Shown in pieces: positions 16,836 to 25,875 of a stretch of DNA of 64,000 bases. Both the position numbers and the translations under genes were made by a program. The DNA comes from Fibrobacter sp. UWB16 (GTDB taxonomy: Bacteria > Fibrobacterota > Fibrobacteria > Fibrobacterales > Fibrobacteraceae). Below the pieces are notes generated by a model. The model made no database searches. It worked only from the letters and a program-made list of their open reading frames with translations, and was not told the DNA's origin. Numbering within the stretch: the stretch's first letter is position 1; every line of letters begins with the position of its first letter. Location of the stretch: the NCBI RefSeq assembly GCF_900215325.1, contig NZ_OCMS01000006.1:1-64000 (forward strand), written 5' to 3'.

Positions 16836-18092
16836 CTATTCCACCTCAACTTGTCCGTTCATCAATAGTGGCAAAAGTTTGTCTCTTAGTTTTGTGAGGC
16901 GATAGATTTTTTGTTTATTCTTCGTGATAAGATTTAGAATGCTATCAAATTTTTCTGATAGTCGCGGATTATTCGGCACAAGGATATTAATCTGCTTCAT
17001 ATCCTTATCACTCAAATGTCCAACAGTTGACCCTTTCGCCTGATCTTCCTTGAACTTGATAAACGGGGCAATTTGATGATAAATTATCATAACAGACAAC
17101 TCTTTTTGTCGAATACGAGTGATTCGCTGATTTACGTAATCATCATTTCTAGGCCAAAAGCTCATATGGAAGTAGCCGTCCATACCAATTAAAAGGTCAT
17201 TCACTTTCGTCCTATACTTATCATCAACGGTTTCTGTTGTTTTGGCAGAAATTGTATTGTCCTTTATGTCACGAATGCGAATTACAGGATATGGTTTCGT
17301 TGATGTATCCAGATTCTCTTCATCAAACGGCTCTGTCGCATACGGAAATCCGTATAAGACATCAGAGCAATCAAAAAGGCTTTTCACTCCCCACCCCTCT
17401 GGTATTTCCCTTTTGAGGGTGGGGTTGTAGGTCATGGGGCCGCCGGTGGTTTTGTAGGGGCGGCCGTTTTTGTCGGGGAAGTCGTATTGGACGAACCAGT
17501 AGTCGTATAGGCGTTTTGCCATTGCTTCGAGTTTCTGGTTCATCTTTTTGTTCAGGGCGATTTTGTCGTCTAATGCGGAAAGAACGGACACTATTTTTTT
17601 CTGATTATTTTCATCAACATCTGGCAGAAGTACATTACGAATCGCTTCCATTGTAATATTCTTTTGTATTCCACCTTGTTCATCTTTCAACAAAACAGTT
17701 TGTCCACGTGGTGACTTTAAATAGTAATAAATAAATTCTTCAGAATATCCACAATTAGGATTCAATTCGATTTTTGCAATGTTACTTCCTAGCAAGGCAT
17801 CATACGAAGCATCAAAAACAGCAAGGTCGCCAATGGTTCCAACATAAGGCAATACAAGACATTTTCTTTTCAAAAAACTTCTTGGCAATTGATCAGCAAT
17901 ACTCTTGGGAATATACCAATCGAAGTTTTTATCAATTCTGCCATCTCTTACAGTTTTACCAATAAACAATGGAATAAAAGAATCATCTTTTCTTTCGTGG
18001 GTACAATTACCCTGAATATATTTAGTATGTTCAAAGCCAGCAAGCTTTGTAACAAAAGCAATATCACCTATAGTTTTATTCGTCCATTCCAT
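16836..18092 (-). CDS. hsdS: Type I restriction enzyme specificity subunit HsdS
   Basis: The 418-residue protein has the two-repeat layout of HsdS. A first target-recognition domain is followed by the conserved helical spacer (NQKKIVSVLSALDDKIALNKKMNQKLE), then a second recognition domain and a second helical segment ending KLRDKLLPLLMNGQVEVE. It directs the HsdM/HsdR complex to its bipartite DNA site. ATG 18092 is chosen; an upstream TTG at 18101 is possible. The central spacer DNA (about 17390-17580) is clearly GC-richer than both recognition domains, a mosaic that suggests the recognition domains were exchanged. It follows a small gene rather than hsdM directly. Confidence 0.93.
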   Translation of the reverse strand: MEWTNKTIGDIAFVTKLAGFEHTKYIQGNCTHERKDDSFIPLFIGKTVRDGRIDKNFDWYIPKSIADQLPRSFLKRKCLVLPYVGTIGDLAVFDASYDALLGSNIAKIELNPNCGYSEEFIYYYLKSPRGQTVLLKDEQGGIQKNITMEAIRNVLLPDVDENNQKKIVSVLSALDDKIALNKKMNQKLEAMAKRLYDYWFVQYDFPDKNGRPYKTTGGPMTYNPTLKREIPEGWGVKSLFDCSDVLYGFPYATEPFDEENLDTSTKPYPVIRIRDIKDNTISAKTTETVDDKYRTKVNDLLIGMDGYFHMSFWPRNDDYVNQRITRIRQKELSVMIIYHQIAPFIKFKEDQAKGSTVGHLSDKDMKQINILVPNNPRLSEKFDSILNLITKNKQKIYRLTKLRDKLLPLLMNGQVEVE

Positions 18093-18172
18093 TTTTCTCA
18101 AACCTGCATTTAGATTGCTTCGTCTCTATCAATCCTCGCAATGACTAGTCAAACCACCTTCTTCTTATTAAA

Positions 18173-18484
18173 TCAACCTCTTCCACGTAGTATTCTTTCC
18201 GAGCGAATAATCCTATACTCTTCTTCTATACGATCTTTCATAGTTCCTTCAGTAATAGGAAATGGAGAGGCATGGGCTCTTCTTTCTGCTTCTTGCCAAT
18301 CAAGCTGTTCTTGACGTTTTTCGCGTTTACGCTTTTCTTCTGCTAATTTCTCTTTTTCTTCTCTTCTTTTTTCTGCTTTTTCCTCATATTCCAATTGCAT
18401 TTTAGCAATATCTTTAGAAACTCTAATAGCCCTTATTGACACAATAAGAGACGCTAAACTAATGACAATTGCGATTATTTCCAT
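18173..18484 (-). CDS. Small membrane-anchored coiled-coil protein in the hsd operon
   Basis: The 103-residue protein starts with one hydrophobic segment (IIAIVISLASLIVSIRAI, about residues 3-20). A highly charged helical stretch rich in Lys, Glu and Arg follows (about 30-70), likely a coiled coil, with a short basic C-terminus ending ILRGRG. It lies between hsdM and hsdS on the same strand, separated from hsdM by two dispersed palindromes. No family is recognised. Because it sits inside the operon it may be cargo or an accessory factor; the sequence gives no catalytic motif. Confidence 0.6.
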   Translation of the reverse strand: MEIIAIVISLASLIVSIRAIRVSKDIAKMQLEYEEKAEKRREEKEKLAEEKRKREKRQEQLDWQEAERRAHASPFPITEGTMKDRIEEEYRIIRSERILRGRG

Positions 18485-18498
18485 AATAGTCCTTTACT

Positions 18499-18574
18499 AG
18501 ATCCTTCGACTCCACTTTGTTGCGCTCAGAATGACACTTGCTCTTTAGATCCTATCGCTACGCTCCAGGATGAC
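18499..18574. repeat. Two dispersed ATGAC-tailed palindromes
   Basis: Two elements of the 'GATCC...CAG(A/G)ATGAC' subtype lie at 18499-18535 and 18547-18574, both in the gap between hsdM and the small coiled-coil gene. They resemble 35487-35515 and 36246-36277. Confidence 0.65.
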
Positions 18575-18580
18575 ACAGCC

Positions 18581-20230
18581 TTAATTGAATTTCAAGTTGC
18601 TCAACTGTTTCTGGATTTCCTTTTCGAGTTTGTGGCTTTCGGCGAACATGGCGGCGAGTTCTTCAGTGTCGGCTTTCATTTGGGCGTTGAATTCGTCGAC
18701 GGTTATGTCCACGTAGTCTATCTTGATGTCGAAATACTGGCCGGCGCTCAGGCTGTAGCCTTTTTCCTTGACTTCGCTGTAGGTCACGACTACGCTGAAG
18801 TCTTCGACGGCTTTGGCCTTGCGGAAGGTGGTCACGATTTTCTCGATTTCGTCGTCTTCGAGGCGGACTTTCTTGAGGCCGTTCGCGTCCTTGTATTCCT
18901 TGCCGAGTTTGCTTGCGTCAACGAGGGTGACCTTGTCGTTGTCGGTCTTTTTGCGGGTCTTGTCGAAAAAGAGCACGCTCACGTTGGTGCCGGTGTTCGC
19001 GAATACGTTGCTCGGCATGCTGACCACGCCATAGACGATGTGTTCGTCAACGACGCGTTCGAGGATTTTGTGTTCGATGCCGGATTTCGCGGTGATGAAC
19101 CCGGTGGGGATGACGATGGCGCCCTTGCCGCCTGCCTTGATGCTGTTCACCACGTGCTGGATAAAGCAGGTGTAAATGGCCATGCTCTCCTTTTTCTTGT
19201 TCGGGACTTTCGGCACGCCTGCCCAGAAGCGGGCATTCCATTTCTTCTCGATGTCGTCGCGGGTGTCGCTGAAGTCCATCTTGAAGGGCGGATTGCTCAC
19301 AACGTAATCGAACTGCTTGAGGTTCTTGCCGTCGTCGCTCTTGTGGTAGGGTTCCAGGAGGGTGTCGCCCTGCACGGCGTGATCGAGGCTCGAAACGAGT
19401 CCGTTCAAGAGCAGGTTCAGCTTGAGCATTTTGTTACTGCGCTGCGAGATGTCCTGCGCAAAGATGGTGCAGCGGTCTTCGCCAATCTGGTGGCTGAGCG
19501 CCATAAGCAATGTGCCGGTACCTGCACTGGGGTCGTAACATTCTACGTTGTGCAAGTCGGCGTTGTCGCCCACCAAGAGGCGCGCCATGATCTTCGCGAT
19601 GGCCTTGGGCGTGTAATATTCGGCGTACTTGCCGCCGCCTGCGGTGTTGTAGTCCTTGAGCAGGTATTCAAAGATGTCCGAGAAAAAGTCGTAGTGTTCG
19701 GCGAAGGCGTCTTCGAAGCTGAAGTTCACGAGTTTATCGACAAGGGCGCGGGCGAAGTTTGCACGCTGGGCATCGTCGGTCACGAAGATGGTGAGTTTTT
19801 CGAAGATGGGAATTTTCGTTTCTTGCGCGGTCTTGGTGTAGAATACATCCAAGTTGTCCTTCGCGATGGCGACCATGGTCTCGTCAAAAATCACATCGAA
19901 ATCGCCCTTGGCCTGCTTGTTCCAGAGGTTTGCAATCAGGTAGTCGGGCTTGAACACCGGGACTTCGGGCGGCAAGAAGAGGCTCACCTTTTCGCGGTCG
20001 GCCTTGGAGAGTTTTGCGTATTCCTCTTCCCACTTGTCGGATTTTTTGAGGGCCTTCAGGCAAGGGTCGTTAATTTTCTTGAGTTCGTAGCCGAACTTGT
20101 CGGCCATAAACTTGTACAGAAACACCTGTGTGATAATCTTGTATTCGTTGCCGTCATTGCCCATGCCGTACGTCTGGCAAGTGGCCTTGAGAGAGTCAAT
20201 AAGGGCAATGGTCTTGTCTTTGATGTTCAT
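18581..20230 (-). CDS. hsdM: Type I restriction-modification DNA methyltransferase HsdM
   Basis: The 549-residue enzyme has the helical N-terminal HsdM domain, the Ser/Tyr hinge YYTPKAIAKIMARLL, the AdoMet motif DPSAGTGT (residues 233-240) and the N6-adenine catalytic motif NPPF (313-316). It methylates adenine in the host's recognition sites together with HsdS and forms the core of the restriction complex. Its ATG directly abuts the hsdR stop (TAA-ATG), so the two are translationally coupled. Unlike the downstream accessory genes, composition here is host-like and GC-richer. A long open frame on the opposite strand (18632-20476) is a codon-bias shadow. Confidence 0.96.
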   Translation of the reverse strand: MNIKDKTIALIDSLKATCQTYGMGNDGNEYKIITQVFLYKFMADKFGYELKKINDPCLKALKKSDKWEEEYAKLSKADREKVSLFLPPEVPVFKPDYLIANLWNKQAKGDFDVIFDETMVAIAKDNLDVFYTKTAQETKIPIFEKLTIFVTDDAQRANFARALVDKLVNFSFEDAFAEHYDFFSDIFEYLLKDYNTAGGGKYAEYYTPKAIAKIMARLLVGDNADLHNVECYDPSAGTGTLLMALSHQIGEDRCTIFAQDISQRSNKMLKLNLLLNGLVSSLDHAVQGDTLLEPYHKSDDGKNLKQFDYVVSNPPFKMDFSDTRDDIEKKWNARFWAGVPKVPNKKKESMAIYTCFIQHVVNSIKAGGKGAIVIPTGFITAKSGIEHKILERVVDEHIVYGVVSMPSNVFANTGTNVSVLFFDKTRKKTDNDKVTLVDASKLGKEYKDANGLKKVRLEDDEIEKIVTTFRKAKAVEDFSVVVTYSEVKEKGYSLSAGQYFDIKIDYVDITVDEFNAQMKADTEELAAMFAESHKLEKEIQKQLSNLKFN

Positions 20231-23200
20231 TTAGTTTCCGTAGTAGGCGTTATACTGGTTAATATACTGCTTGGCGATGCGCTGTTGGATAAACAGGTAA
20301 TCGGGCATTTCGGGCTTGATTTGCGGGAAGTGCGCAAGTCCGTCTGCGATTTCTTTCATCACGGTCTTGCCGAAGTAAGCGTCCTGCTTCAGGATGTCGT
20401 TGCGGTCGAAAACCTTCGCGTCAATCGTTCCCTTGATAGTCAAAAGAGCCTGCACAATTTCTTCGTCGAACTTTGAGATAATCGGGGCCTGATGCTTAGG
20501 TTCGCGAGCCTTGTTCTCTTCGCGAATGCGCTTGTGGACGTAGGCGAATTTCGTGTCGCCGTTGTACTTGCGCAAGAGGGCGTCGTTTGATTTGCGGAGT
20601 TCTTCAAGGCGTTTCAGAATGTCGTTCATCGCCTGGTTCTGCTCGTTATAAACGGCAAGGTTTTCCGGAGTAAAGCCGTGCTTGTCAAAAATGCGTTTGA
20701 ACTCCTGTTCCAATTCAACAAACACAGGGTCTTCGTGGTCGAAGTTATCCAGAAATCCGCGGAGTGCGCGCTTGTATTTTTCACGCAGTTCCGTGCCATT
20801 GTCGATGATTTTCAGTTCTTCAGTGCCGATGCAGCTAAAGTTGAACTCGATGTTCATCATGGCTTCGTTCACGGCAAACTGAGTCGCTTCGCTATTGGTC
20901 CATGCCTCTTTCTGGTTAATCATCGCAATGCGGTGATTCACTTCCGAAAGCATGAGCGGCAACTTTTCGATGTTCAGCTTTTCAAAGTCCTTTTTAAGGG
21001 CATCGTCACCGAAGGTGCGCACAAGGTTCATCGCATCTTTCGCGAGTTCCAAAGCCTTGCGCAGTTCAATCAAAACCTTCTTGTCTTCAAGGCTAGAAAT
21101 TTCGGTAGAGAAAACTTCCGCATTGTCGGTGGTGTAACTGAACAAAGCCTGGCGAGCCACCTTCATGTGGTTGATAAGGGCGTCCTTATCTTCCATGACT
21201 TGGTTGTACATGTCGGGCAAGTTATCGTCTGGGTCAGCATCTGCATCGTTGTAGCGGTTCAGTTCCTGCAAATACGCGGCATTGGTCTCGTCGAAATTCT
21301 TCTTGATGTCGGCAAAGTCGATCAAGAATCCGCGTTTCATGTTCTTGTACGGGCGATTCACGCGCGTAATTGCCTGCAACAAATTATGATCTTCGATTTT
21401 GCGACCGAAATACAATCGCTTGAGGCGCGGTGCATCAAAGCCCGTCAGCAACATGTTGTAAACAATCAGAATATCAATCGTGTAGTTCTTCTTGAAATCG
21501 TTGATAATCTGCTTGCGGGTTTCCTTGTCGTCGCTATCGAAGAGAATCAGGCCCGCTTTCAAGTTGATTTTCTGGATGCGGTTTTCATTGAGTTCGTCCT
21601 GAATCTCATTGAAGAACTTGTACAAGTTTCGTGCCTGCTCCGAAGATTCAGCAATAATCATGCCGCCAAGGTCGTTGTCGCCCTGCATGGCACGGAACTT
21701 CGCCAAATCGTTGATGATGTAGCGGAGCAACGCCTTAACGTATGTGGGGTGCCGAATAATCATGTCCTTCGAGACAGAACCCTTCTCCACCAGTTTCTGC
21801 ACGCTTTCGTAAGCATCGTTCAGTTTTTTGCGGTAACTGGTTTCGATATCTTCGCGGATAATCTTTAGCGTATAGCCGTCTTGAATGGAACGGTCATAAT
21901 AATACGTGTGGAAGTAATCGCCAAAGACCTTGCAGCTCGCCTTTTCGCTCCCGATGAGCGGCGTGCCGGTAAGTGCAATCTTGATGGCGTTCTTGTCGGC
22001 ATTGAAGAGGTTCGAAAGGAAACATCCGCCCGATTTGTAGCCGCGATGCGCTTCGTCCATAATGAACACGCGTTGCAAATTCGTGGCGTAATTCGGGATT
22101 TCCACTTTCTCGGTGTCATTTTCAAACTTCTGGATGTTCACCACGGTAATTTCATCGACACCGGCGTTGCCCTGCAAGGCCTGCTGCGTGCGGAACTGTT
22201 CCATGAGTTCCGTGCGGGAATTTGCCGTTGTCACCTTGAGGCCGCGGTTGCTCAATTCTTCGGTTGCCTGCTCCAGCAAATCCAGGCGGTCCACAATAAA
22301 GTAGAATTTGGCAACCTTGTTCTGCTTGGCGTAATAGTCCTTGAGGACTTTGCTCAAGTGGAAAGAAAGCGCCGTCTTGCCCGAACCCTGCGTATGCCAC
22401 ACAATGCCGGATGTCGCACCCGCTGCCAGTTTTTCACGGATAATCATGGCCGCAAAAAATTGCTGGTAACGCATGATGTGCTTTTCGTGGCGGCTCTCGA
22501 TTTGGCCATCCTTCTCTTTTTCGACATGCAAGTAAGCGATGCCGTACTTGAGCAAAAAGAGCAAACGCTCCGGGCTCACCATAGAAGTAAGCACGCGGTT
22601 CGTGGGCGTGTTGATATCGAGATTCGTCTTGTATTCCGGATTCTCTTTCAAGACCGGAACATTGAAATCCATCAGCACTCTCTTTTCGAGATCCGCAGGA
22701 ATCGGCAAATAAGGATAATTGGCGTGGAACGGCGCAATGGCCGCACGCTTAGGGTTCTCTTCCCTGAAGCAGTTGAAACGCGCTTCGTTTTTCGCAGCTG
22801 TGCAATAGAATACGCCTTCAATCGGGACAACACCGCCCTTGGCATCGTACTCCATGTTGTTGGAGAAAATCATCAACTGCGTGATGTTGATAAAATGGCG
22901 GAACTTTTTCTTCGGGAAGCGTTCGTCATTCATCCGCTTGCTTTCGGCCACCATGCCGCCTACGTTGTTCGGCTTCTTGACCTCGATAAACACGAGCGGA
23001 AGCCCATTGATGAACAACGTAATATCGGGGCGAAAACTTTCATCGCCATTCTTGCAAGTGAATTCCGCCGTACAATGATAAGTGTTATTTTCCGGATGTT
23101 CAAAATCAATCAAGCGAAGCGGAGAATAGCTAGTAAGTCGCTTGTAGAACTGCTGACCCAAATCATCGTCATCCAGTTCCTTTTGAATATCCGAAAGAAC

Positions 23201-23407
23201 GCTCTGCGCAGAAACAGTTGCAGCCGGATTCAGCTTCTTGAACTGTTCCGCAAAAATGTCCACAAGGATGTTCGTCTCTGGGTCGTAGGGAATCGCCGGC
23301 GTTGCGCCAGACTCTGAAATTTTTCCCAAATACGTATAGCCAATGCGAGCCAAATGCTGAATCGCAGTCAGTTGAACGCGCGTCGCTTCCGTAAAAAGAT
23401 TAGGCAT
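20231..23407 (-). CDS. hsdR: Type I restriction enzyme endonuclease/translocase HsdR
   Basis: The 1058-residue subunit has the nuclease motif PD (residues 127-128) with FIEVKK (140-145), Walker A TQGSGKT (near 345), the DEAH box MDEAHRG, and helicase motifs such as ALTGTPLI, VYNMLLTGFDAPRL and QAITRVNRPY, in the order of superfamily 2 translocases. HsdR pulls DNA and cleaves unmodified targets once bound to HsdM/HsdS. Length is normal. It is the first gene of the operon; the 200 bases upstream are AT-rich and contain the divergent promoter of the 54-residue gene. No sign of disruption is seen, so restriction is probably functional. Confidence 0.96.
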   Translation of the reverse strand: MPNLFTEATRVQLTAIQHLARIGYTYLGKISESGATPAIPYDPETNILVDIFAEQFKKLNPAATVSAQSVLSDIQKELDDDDLGQQFYKRLTSYSPLRLIDFEHPENNTYHCTAEFTCKNGDESFRPDITLFINGLPLVFIEVKKPNNVGGMVAESKRMNDERFPKKKFRHFINITQLMIFSNNMEYDAKGGVVPIEGVFYCTAAKNEARFNCFREENPKRAAIAPFHANYPYLPIPADLEKRVLMDFNVPVLKENPEYKTNLDINTPTNRVLTSMVSPERLLFLLKYGIAYLHVEKEKDGQIESRHEKHIMRYQQFFAAMIIREKLAAGATSGIVWHTQGSGKTALSFHLSKVLKDYYAKQNKVAKFYFIVDRLDLLEQATEELSNRGLKVTTANSRTELMEQFRTQQALQGNAGVDEITVVNIQKFENDTEKVEIPNYATNLQRVFIMDEAHRGYKSGGCFLSNLFNADKNAIKIALTGTPLIGSEKASCKVFGDYFHTYYYDRSIQDGYTLKIIREDIETSYRKKLNDAYESVQKLVEKGSVSKDMIIRHPTYVKALLRYIINDLAKFRAMQGDNDLGGMIIAESSEQARNLYKFFNEIQDELNENRIQKINLKAGLILFDSDDKETRKQIINDFKKNYTIDILIVYNMLLTGFDAPRLKRLYFGRKIEDHNLLQAITRVNRPYKNMKRGFLIDFADIKKNFDETNAAYLQELNRYNDADADPDDNLPDMYNQVMEDKDALINHMKVARQALFSYTTDNAEVFSTEISSLEDKKVLIELRKALELAKDAMNLVRTFGDDALKKDFEKLNIEKLPLMLSEVNHRIAMINQKEAWTNSEATQFAVNEAMMNIEFNFSCIGTEELKIIDNGTELREKYKRALRGFLDNFDHEDPVFVELEQEFKRIFDKHGFTPENLAVYNEQNQAMNDILKRLEELRKSNDALLRKYNGDTKFAYVHKRIREENKAREPKHQAPIISKFDEEIVQALLTIKGTIDAKVFDRNDILKQDAYFGKTVMKEIADGLAHFPQIKPEMPDYLFIQQRIAKQYINQYNAYYGN

Positions 23408-23541
23408 ATATCATCCCATCAACAAAACTTGTATGTATATACTTACCAAACAAGAATATAAGTTTTTACAGTGTCAATAAAACGACATTCAACGAAAAAA
23501 CGCCCACTTTTAAGCAATTTTAAAAAACACAGACGCACCCC

Positions 23542-23570
23542 TTGACAAATACTGCACAAAAGTATAGTTT
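23542..23570 (+). promoter_or_regulatory. Promoter of the 54-residue gene
   Basis: A perfect TTGACA (23542-23547), a 17-base spacer and TAGTTT (23565-23570) lie 61 bases before the start codon at 23632. The region is divergent from hsdR, whose start is at 23407. Confidence 0.6.
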
Positions 23571-23631
23571 TAAATAGTCTTTGATAAAACATCTGCGTTT
23601 GAAAAAGCATGTACGCAGAAAGGAGAAAATA

Positions 23632-23796
23632 ATGTACAATACCGCCAATGGCACCGTCACCGATGCTGAAGCCGCCGAAATCGATTCCCTCAACAACGAA
23701 ATTTGGAAAAACTTTTGGAACATCCCCCGAGAAAAGCGAGCCAAAGCCGATTGGGAAAAGTTGCTTGATATCCAGATATTGGTGAAAAAGCAGTAA
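23632..23796 (+). CDS. Small acidic hypothetical protein (54 aa)
   Basis: The ATG at 23632 is selected because AAGGAG lies 8 bases upstream; an upstream in-frame ATG lacks this. The protein has an acidic helical start (TVTDAEAAEIDSLNNEI) followed by a Trp-rich segment (WKNFWNIPREKRAKADWEKLL). No family is recognised. A near-consensus promoter and ribosome-binding site argue that it is expressed. An imperfect hairpin with an 'AGCC/GGCT' core follows the stop but lacks a T run. It is separate from the restriction operon, which is transcribed the other way. Confidence 0.65.
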   Translation: MYNTANGTVTDAEAAEIDSLNNEIWKNFWNIPREKRAKADWEKLLDIQILVKKQ

Positions 23797-23902
23797 AAAA
23801 ATTCTCCGGCTCCCTCCAAAGCCAGAGAATGAAATGTTGTACCCAGTGCCGGCGCATCCCGCGCGCAATCCCGTCACGAATCTCGCGAGCATTCTCGCCG
23901 CC

Positions 23903-24010
23903 GCATTGTCCTTTGCGTTGCAGCACTCGCTGCATCTCGCGGCATTTTCCGCGACGCATCTCGATGCATTATCCTTAGCATTGCAGCACTCGCCGCATCT
24001 TGCGAGCATT
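23903..24010. repeat. Imperfect 63-bp tandem repeat with GCAT periodicity
   Basis: The segment starting GCATTGTCCTTTGC at 23903 recurs as GCATTATCCTTAGC at 23966, a 63-base period covering about 1.7 units. Inside each unit the words GCATCT and GCATT recur every 12 to 24 bases, and each unit contains TTGCAGCACTCG. It lies between the 54-residue gene and the vWA gene and reaches that gene's stop codon. No gene is evident from 23797 to 24010. Confidence 0.6.
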
Positions 24011-25723
24011 TTACTCTACATATTTCTTAATCAGTTTCACCATCAGTTTAGCGAGTCGTTCCACTTTGTGGTCACCCACCGTTGCCTTGATATGCGATTC
24101 GCCAATGCCGCTGTCATCCGTGAGGAACACGTACGTGCCGCCTGTTGCAAGGTCAAAGAATCTCAGCATAAATTCAGTATCCTTGTCAACACCGCTTGCC
24201 GCCACAGGAATCAATTTGATGCCGTTTAAAGCAAAAAGCGTGATGGACTTCTGGAGACTTTCGATAACGTCATCCTCATGGTGCGCGGGAGCATCGAGAA
24301 TCAGGAACGCAACGCGCGCACGGGCTGACTCATCCCAAGAAAGCTTTTTCAGCGCGGTTTCAAGCGCAGAGTGCACTGCTTCAGGATAATCGCCGCCATC
24401 ATCAGCATCCTGCTCAGCAACGAAATCTCGAGTCACGGAAACATTCTTGGAGAAGTCATGATGTCGAGTGAGGTAATCATCGCCCTTGTCGCGGTAGAAC
24501 ACGGCAGCCGTACGCAGCGGGATATTGCTTTCCGAGCTCGCGTGGTCAATGATATAGCTAAGATCCGATTTGAGGAACTTAATCTCGTCTTTCATTGAAC
24601 CTGTCGCATCTACGATAAATGCAACATCGGCACTGGCTTTGGGGCGTTTCACGTTCTTGTGCATAACAACGTTCATGTTGAGTCTTTCATCGCCTCTAGA
24701 AGTAATTTGGATTTGCTCCTTGATTAGCGCCCCATCGACAACCAACATGAGATCCCTTGCTCTGACTTCATCGAACTCGCCGTCCATCAGGCCAATCCAA
24801 CAATAGGCACGCCCGGCATTATCTGTCTTTGTGACAAATTCAACTTTTCTGCCATTGAGGAGAATCACGGAAACATTTGCAGCGCCTCTGCCATTTTGGT
24901 CAACCACTTTAACGGCTACAAGTTTCTTCGGGAAGAACTGCCAATAATCGGTTTTGTCGCTGAAGTTTTCGTCATTGATGACATCGTCCCAGAAATACCA
25001 ATGTTCCAAATCGTTCCACTCGCCAGCGGTGAGGAGTCCCGACCTGCGTTCATTGGATTCGCCGTAGTGTCTTCCGGTTCTTCTAGGAGCAGGTTCGTCA
25101 CTACTCCATTCACTACTTCCGTCGCTATCCGACATCAGATAAACTTCACTTGTCGAGGCTTCGGCAAATTTACGGCTTGCTCTCGGTGCAGACTTTGCTT
25201 TTACCGTTGATTTTTTGGCGGCACTTCTTGATTCTGAAATTCGCGAAGCACTCCCGGCCATCAGCCCGGCCAATGCATCACCGATTCCGCCAGAGCCTGC
25301 AACACCTTCGTTAAACCCAGCGGCGACTTTTCCGCGTCGGCCACCGAGAGTTGTTTTTTCCGTCGAGCGTATACCTTCTACTTTTTTAAGAACTTTATCT
25401 ATATCCTTTGCGTATTTAGCATCCGTCGGAAACGTCGCGGGCTTTGATGATGAAGCCATCAACTTCAGCGCACCGCCCGCAGGAGCCGCCCGCTTGGCCT
25501 TTACCATCGCCTTTTCTTTGCGACTAGATTCAGACAATCTGGAACCGTCAATAGTCATCATAGTCGTTAAGGCAACTTCTGATTCACTTGCGAGAGAGAC
25601 TTTGTCTTCTTTGGACTTTTCGACTTTTGTCTTTTCCGTTTCTTCTGTTTTGTTAGCTTCGCCACAGTTCATGCAGAACAATGCACATGCGACTACTGCG
25701 ATTAAATAGAATTTGTTTTTCAT
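24011..25723 (-). CDS. Exported von Willebrand factor A domain protein (probable lipoprotein)
   Basis: The ATG at 25723 is chosen over one 43 codons upstream because AAGGAGG lies ideally before it and the protein then begins with a signal sequence (KNKFYLIAVVACALFCMNCG). The lipobox before Cys is atypical, so lipidation is likely but not certain. A 250-residue Ser/Ala/Lys-rich, low-complexity region follows. Next come a carboxypeptidase-regulatory-like beta segment (AVKVVDQNGRGAANVSVILL) and a C-terminal vWA domain of about 200 residues with MIDAS motif DATGS and later LDAPAHHED. vWA domains bind partners through a metal ion. The layout resembles YfbK-type surface proteins; ligand and role are unknown. 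Confidence 0.8.
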   Translation of the reverse strand: MKNKFYLIAVVACALFCMNCGEANKTEETEKTKVEKSKEDKVSLASESEVALTTMMTIDGSRLSESSRKEKAMVKAKRAAPAGGALKLMASSSKPATFPTDAKYAKDIDKVLKKVEGIRSTEKTTLGGRRGKVAAGFNEGVAGSGGIGDALAGLMAGSASRISESRSAAKKSTVKAKSAPRASRKFAEASTSEVYLMSDSDGSSEWSSDEPAPRRTGRHYGESNERRSGLLTAGEWNDLEHWYFWDDVINDENFSDKTDYWQFFPKKLVAVKVVDQNGRGAANVSVILLNGRKVEFVTKTDNAGRAYCWIGLMDGEFDEVRARDLMLVVDGALIKEQIQITSRGDERLNMNVVMHKNVKRPKASADVAFIVDATGSMKDEIKFLKSDLSYIIDHASSESNIPLRTAAVFYRDKGDDYLTRHHDFSKNVSVTRDFVAEQDADDGGDYPEAVHSALETALKKLSWDESARARVAFLILDAPAHHEDDVIESLQKSITLFALNGIKLIPVAASGVDKDTEFMLRFFDLATGGTYVFLTDDSGIGESHIKATVGDHKVERLAKLMVKLIKKYVE

Positions 25724-25875
25724 GATGTCCTCCTTGTTTTCTCTCAAACTAGCACATTCATTTTTGCGAAACCAACAAATCAGCTTCGAATCTGGATAAA
25801 TGTTTTTTACGTTCTGCAACGAAAAAATTTTTTTCATAAAACTATGATGCACCGCTATTTACTATAATTTGGAAT

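Noticed and set aside
9420-18100. Integrase, transposase or att-site boundaries for the AT-rich defence block
   Set aside because: No integrase or transposase gene, no direct repeats at the edges and no tRNA gene at the borders were found.
16836-18101. HsdS start at the upstream TTG (18101)
   Set aside because: An ATG three codons downstream is the commoner choice, and no ribosome-binding site distinguishes the TTG; it stays possible.
18632-20476. A 614-codon open frame on the plus strand, antisense to hsdM and the hsdR end
   Set aside because: It mirrors hsdM codon bias, has no ribosome-binding site, and its product shows no domain. hsdM on the other strand has all catalytic motifs.
20678-23317. 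Long plus-strand open frames (396 and 478 codons) opposite hsdR
   Set aside because: They are shadows of the GC-biased hsdR codons, with repetitive Val/Phe/Leu composition and no recognisable family.
23903-24010. Possible CRISPR array
   Set aside because: The repeated units are adjacent with no unique spacers, the period is 63 bases, and no cas genes are in the window.
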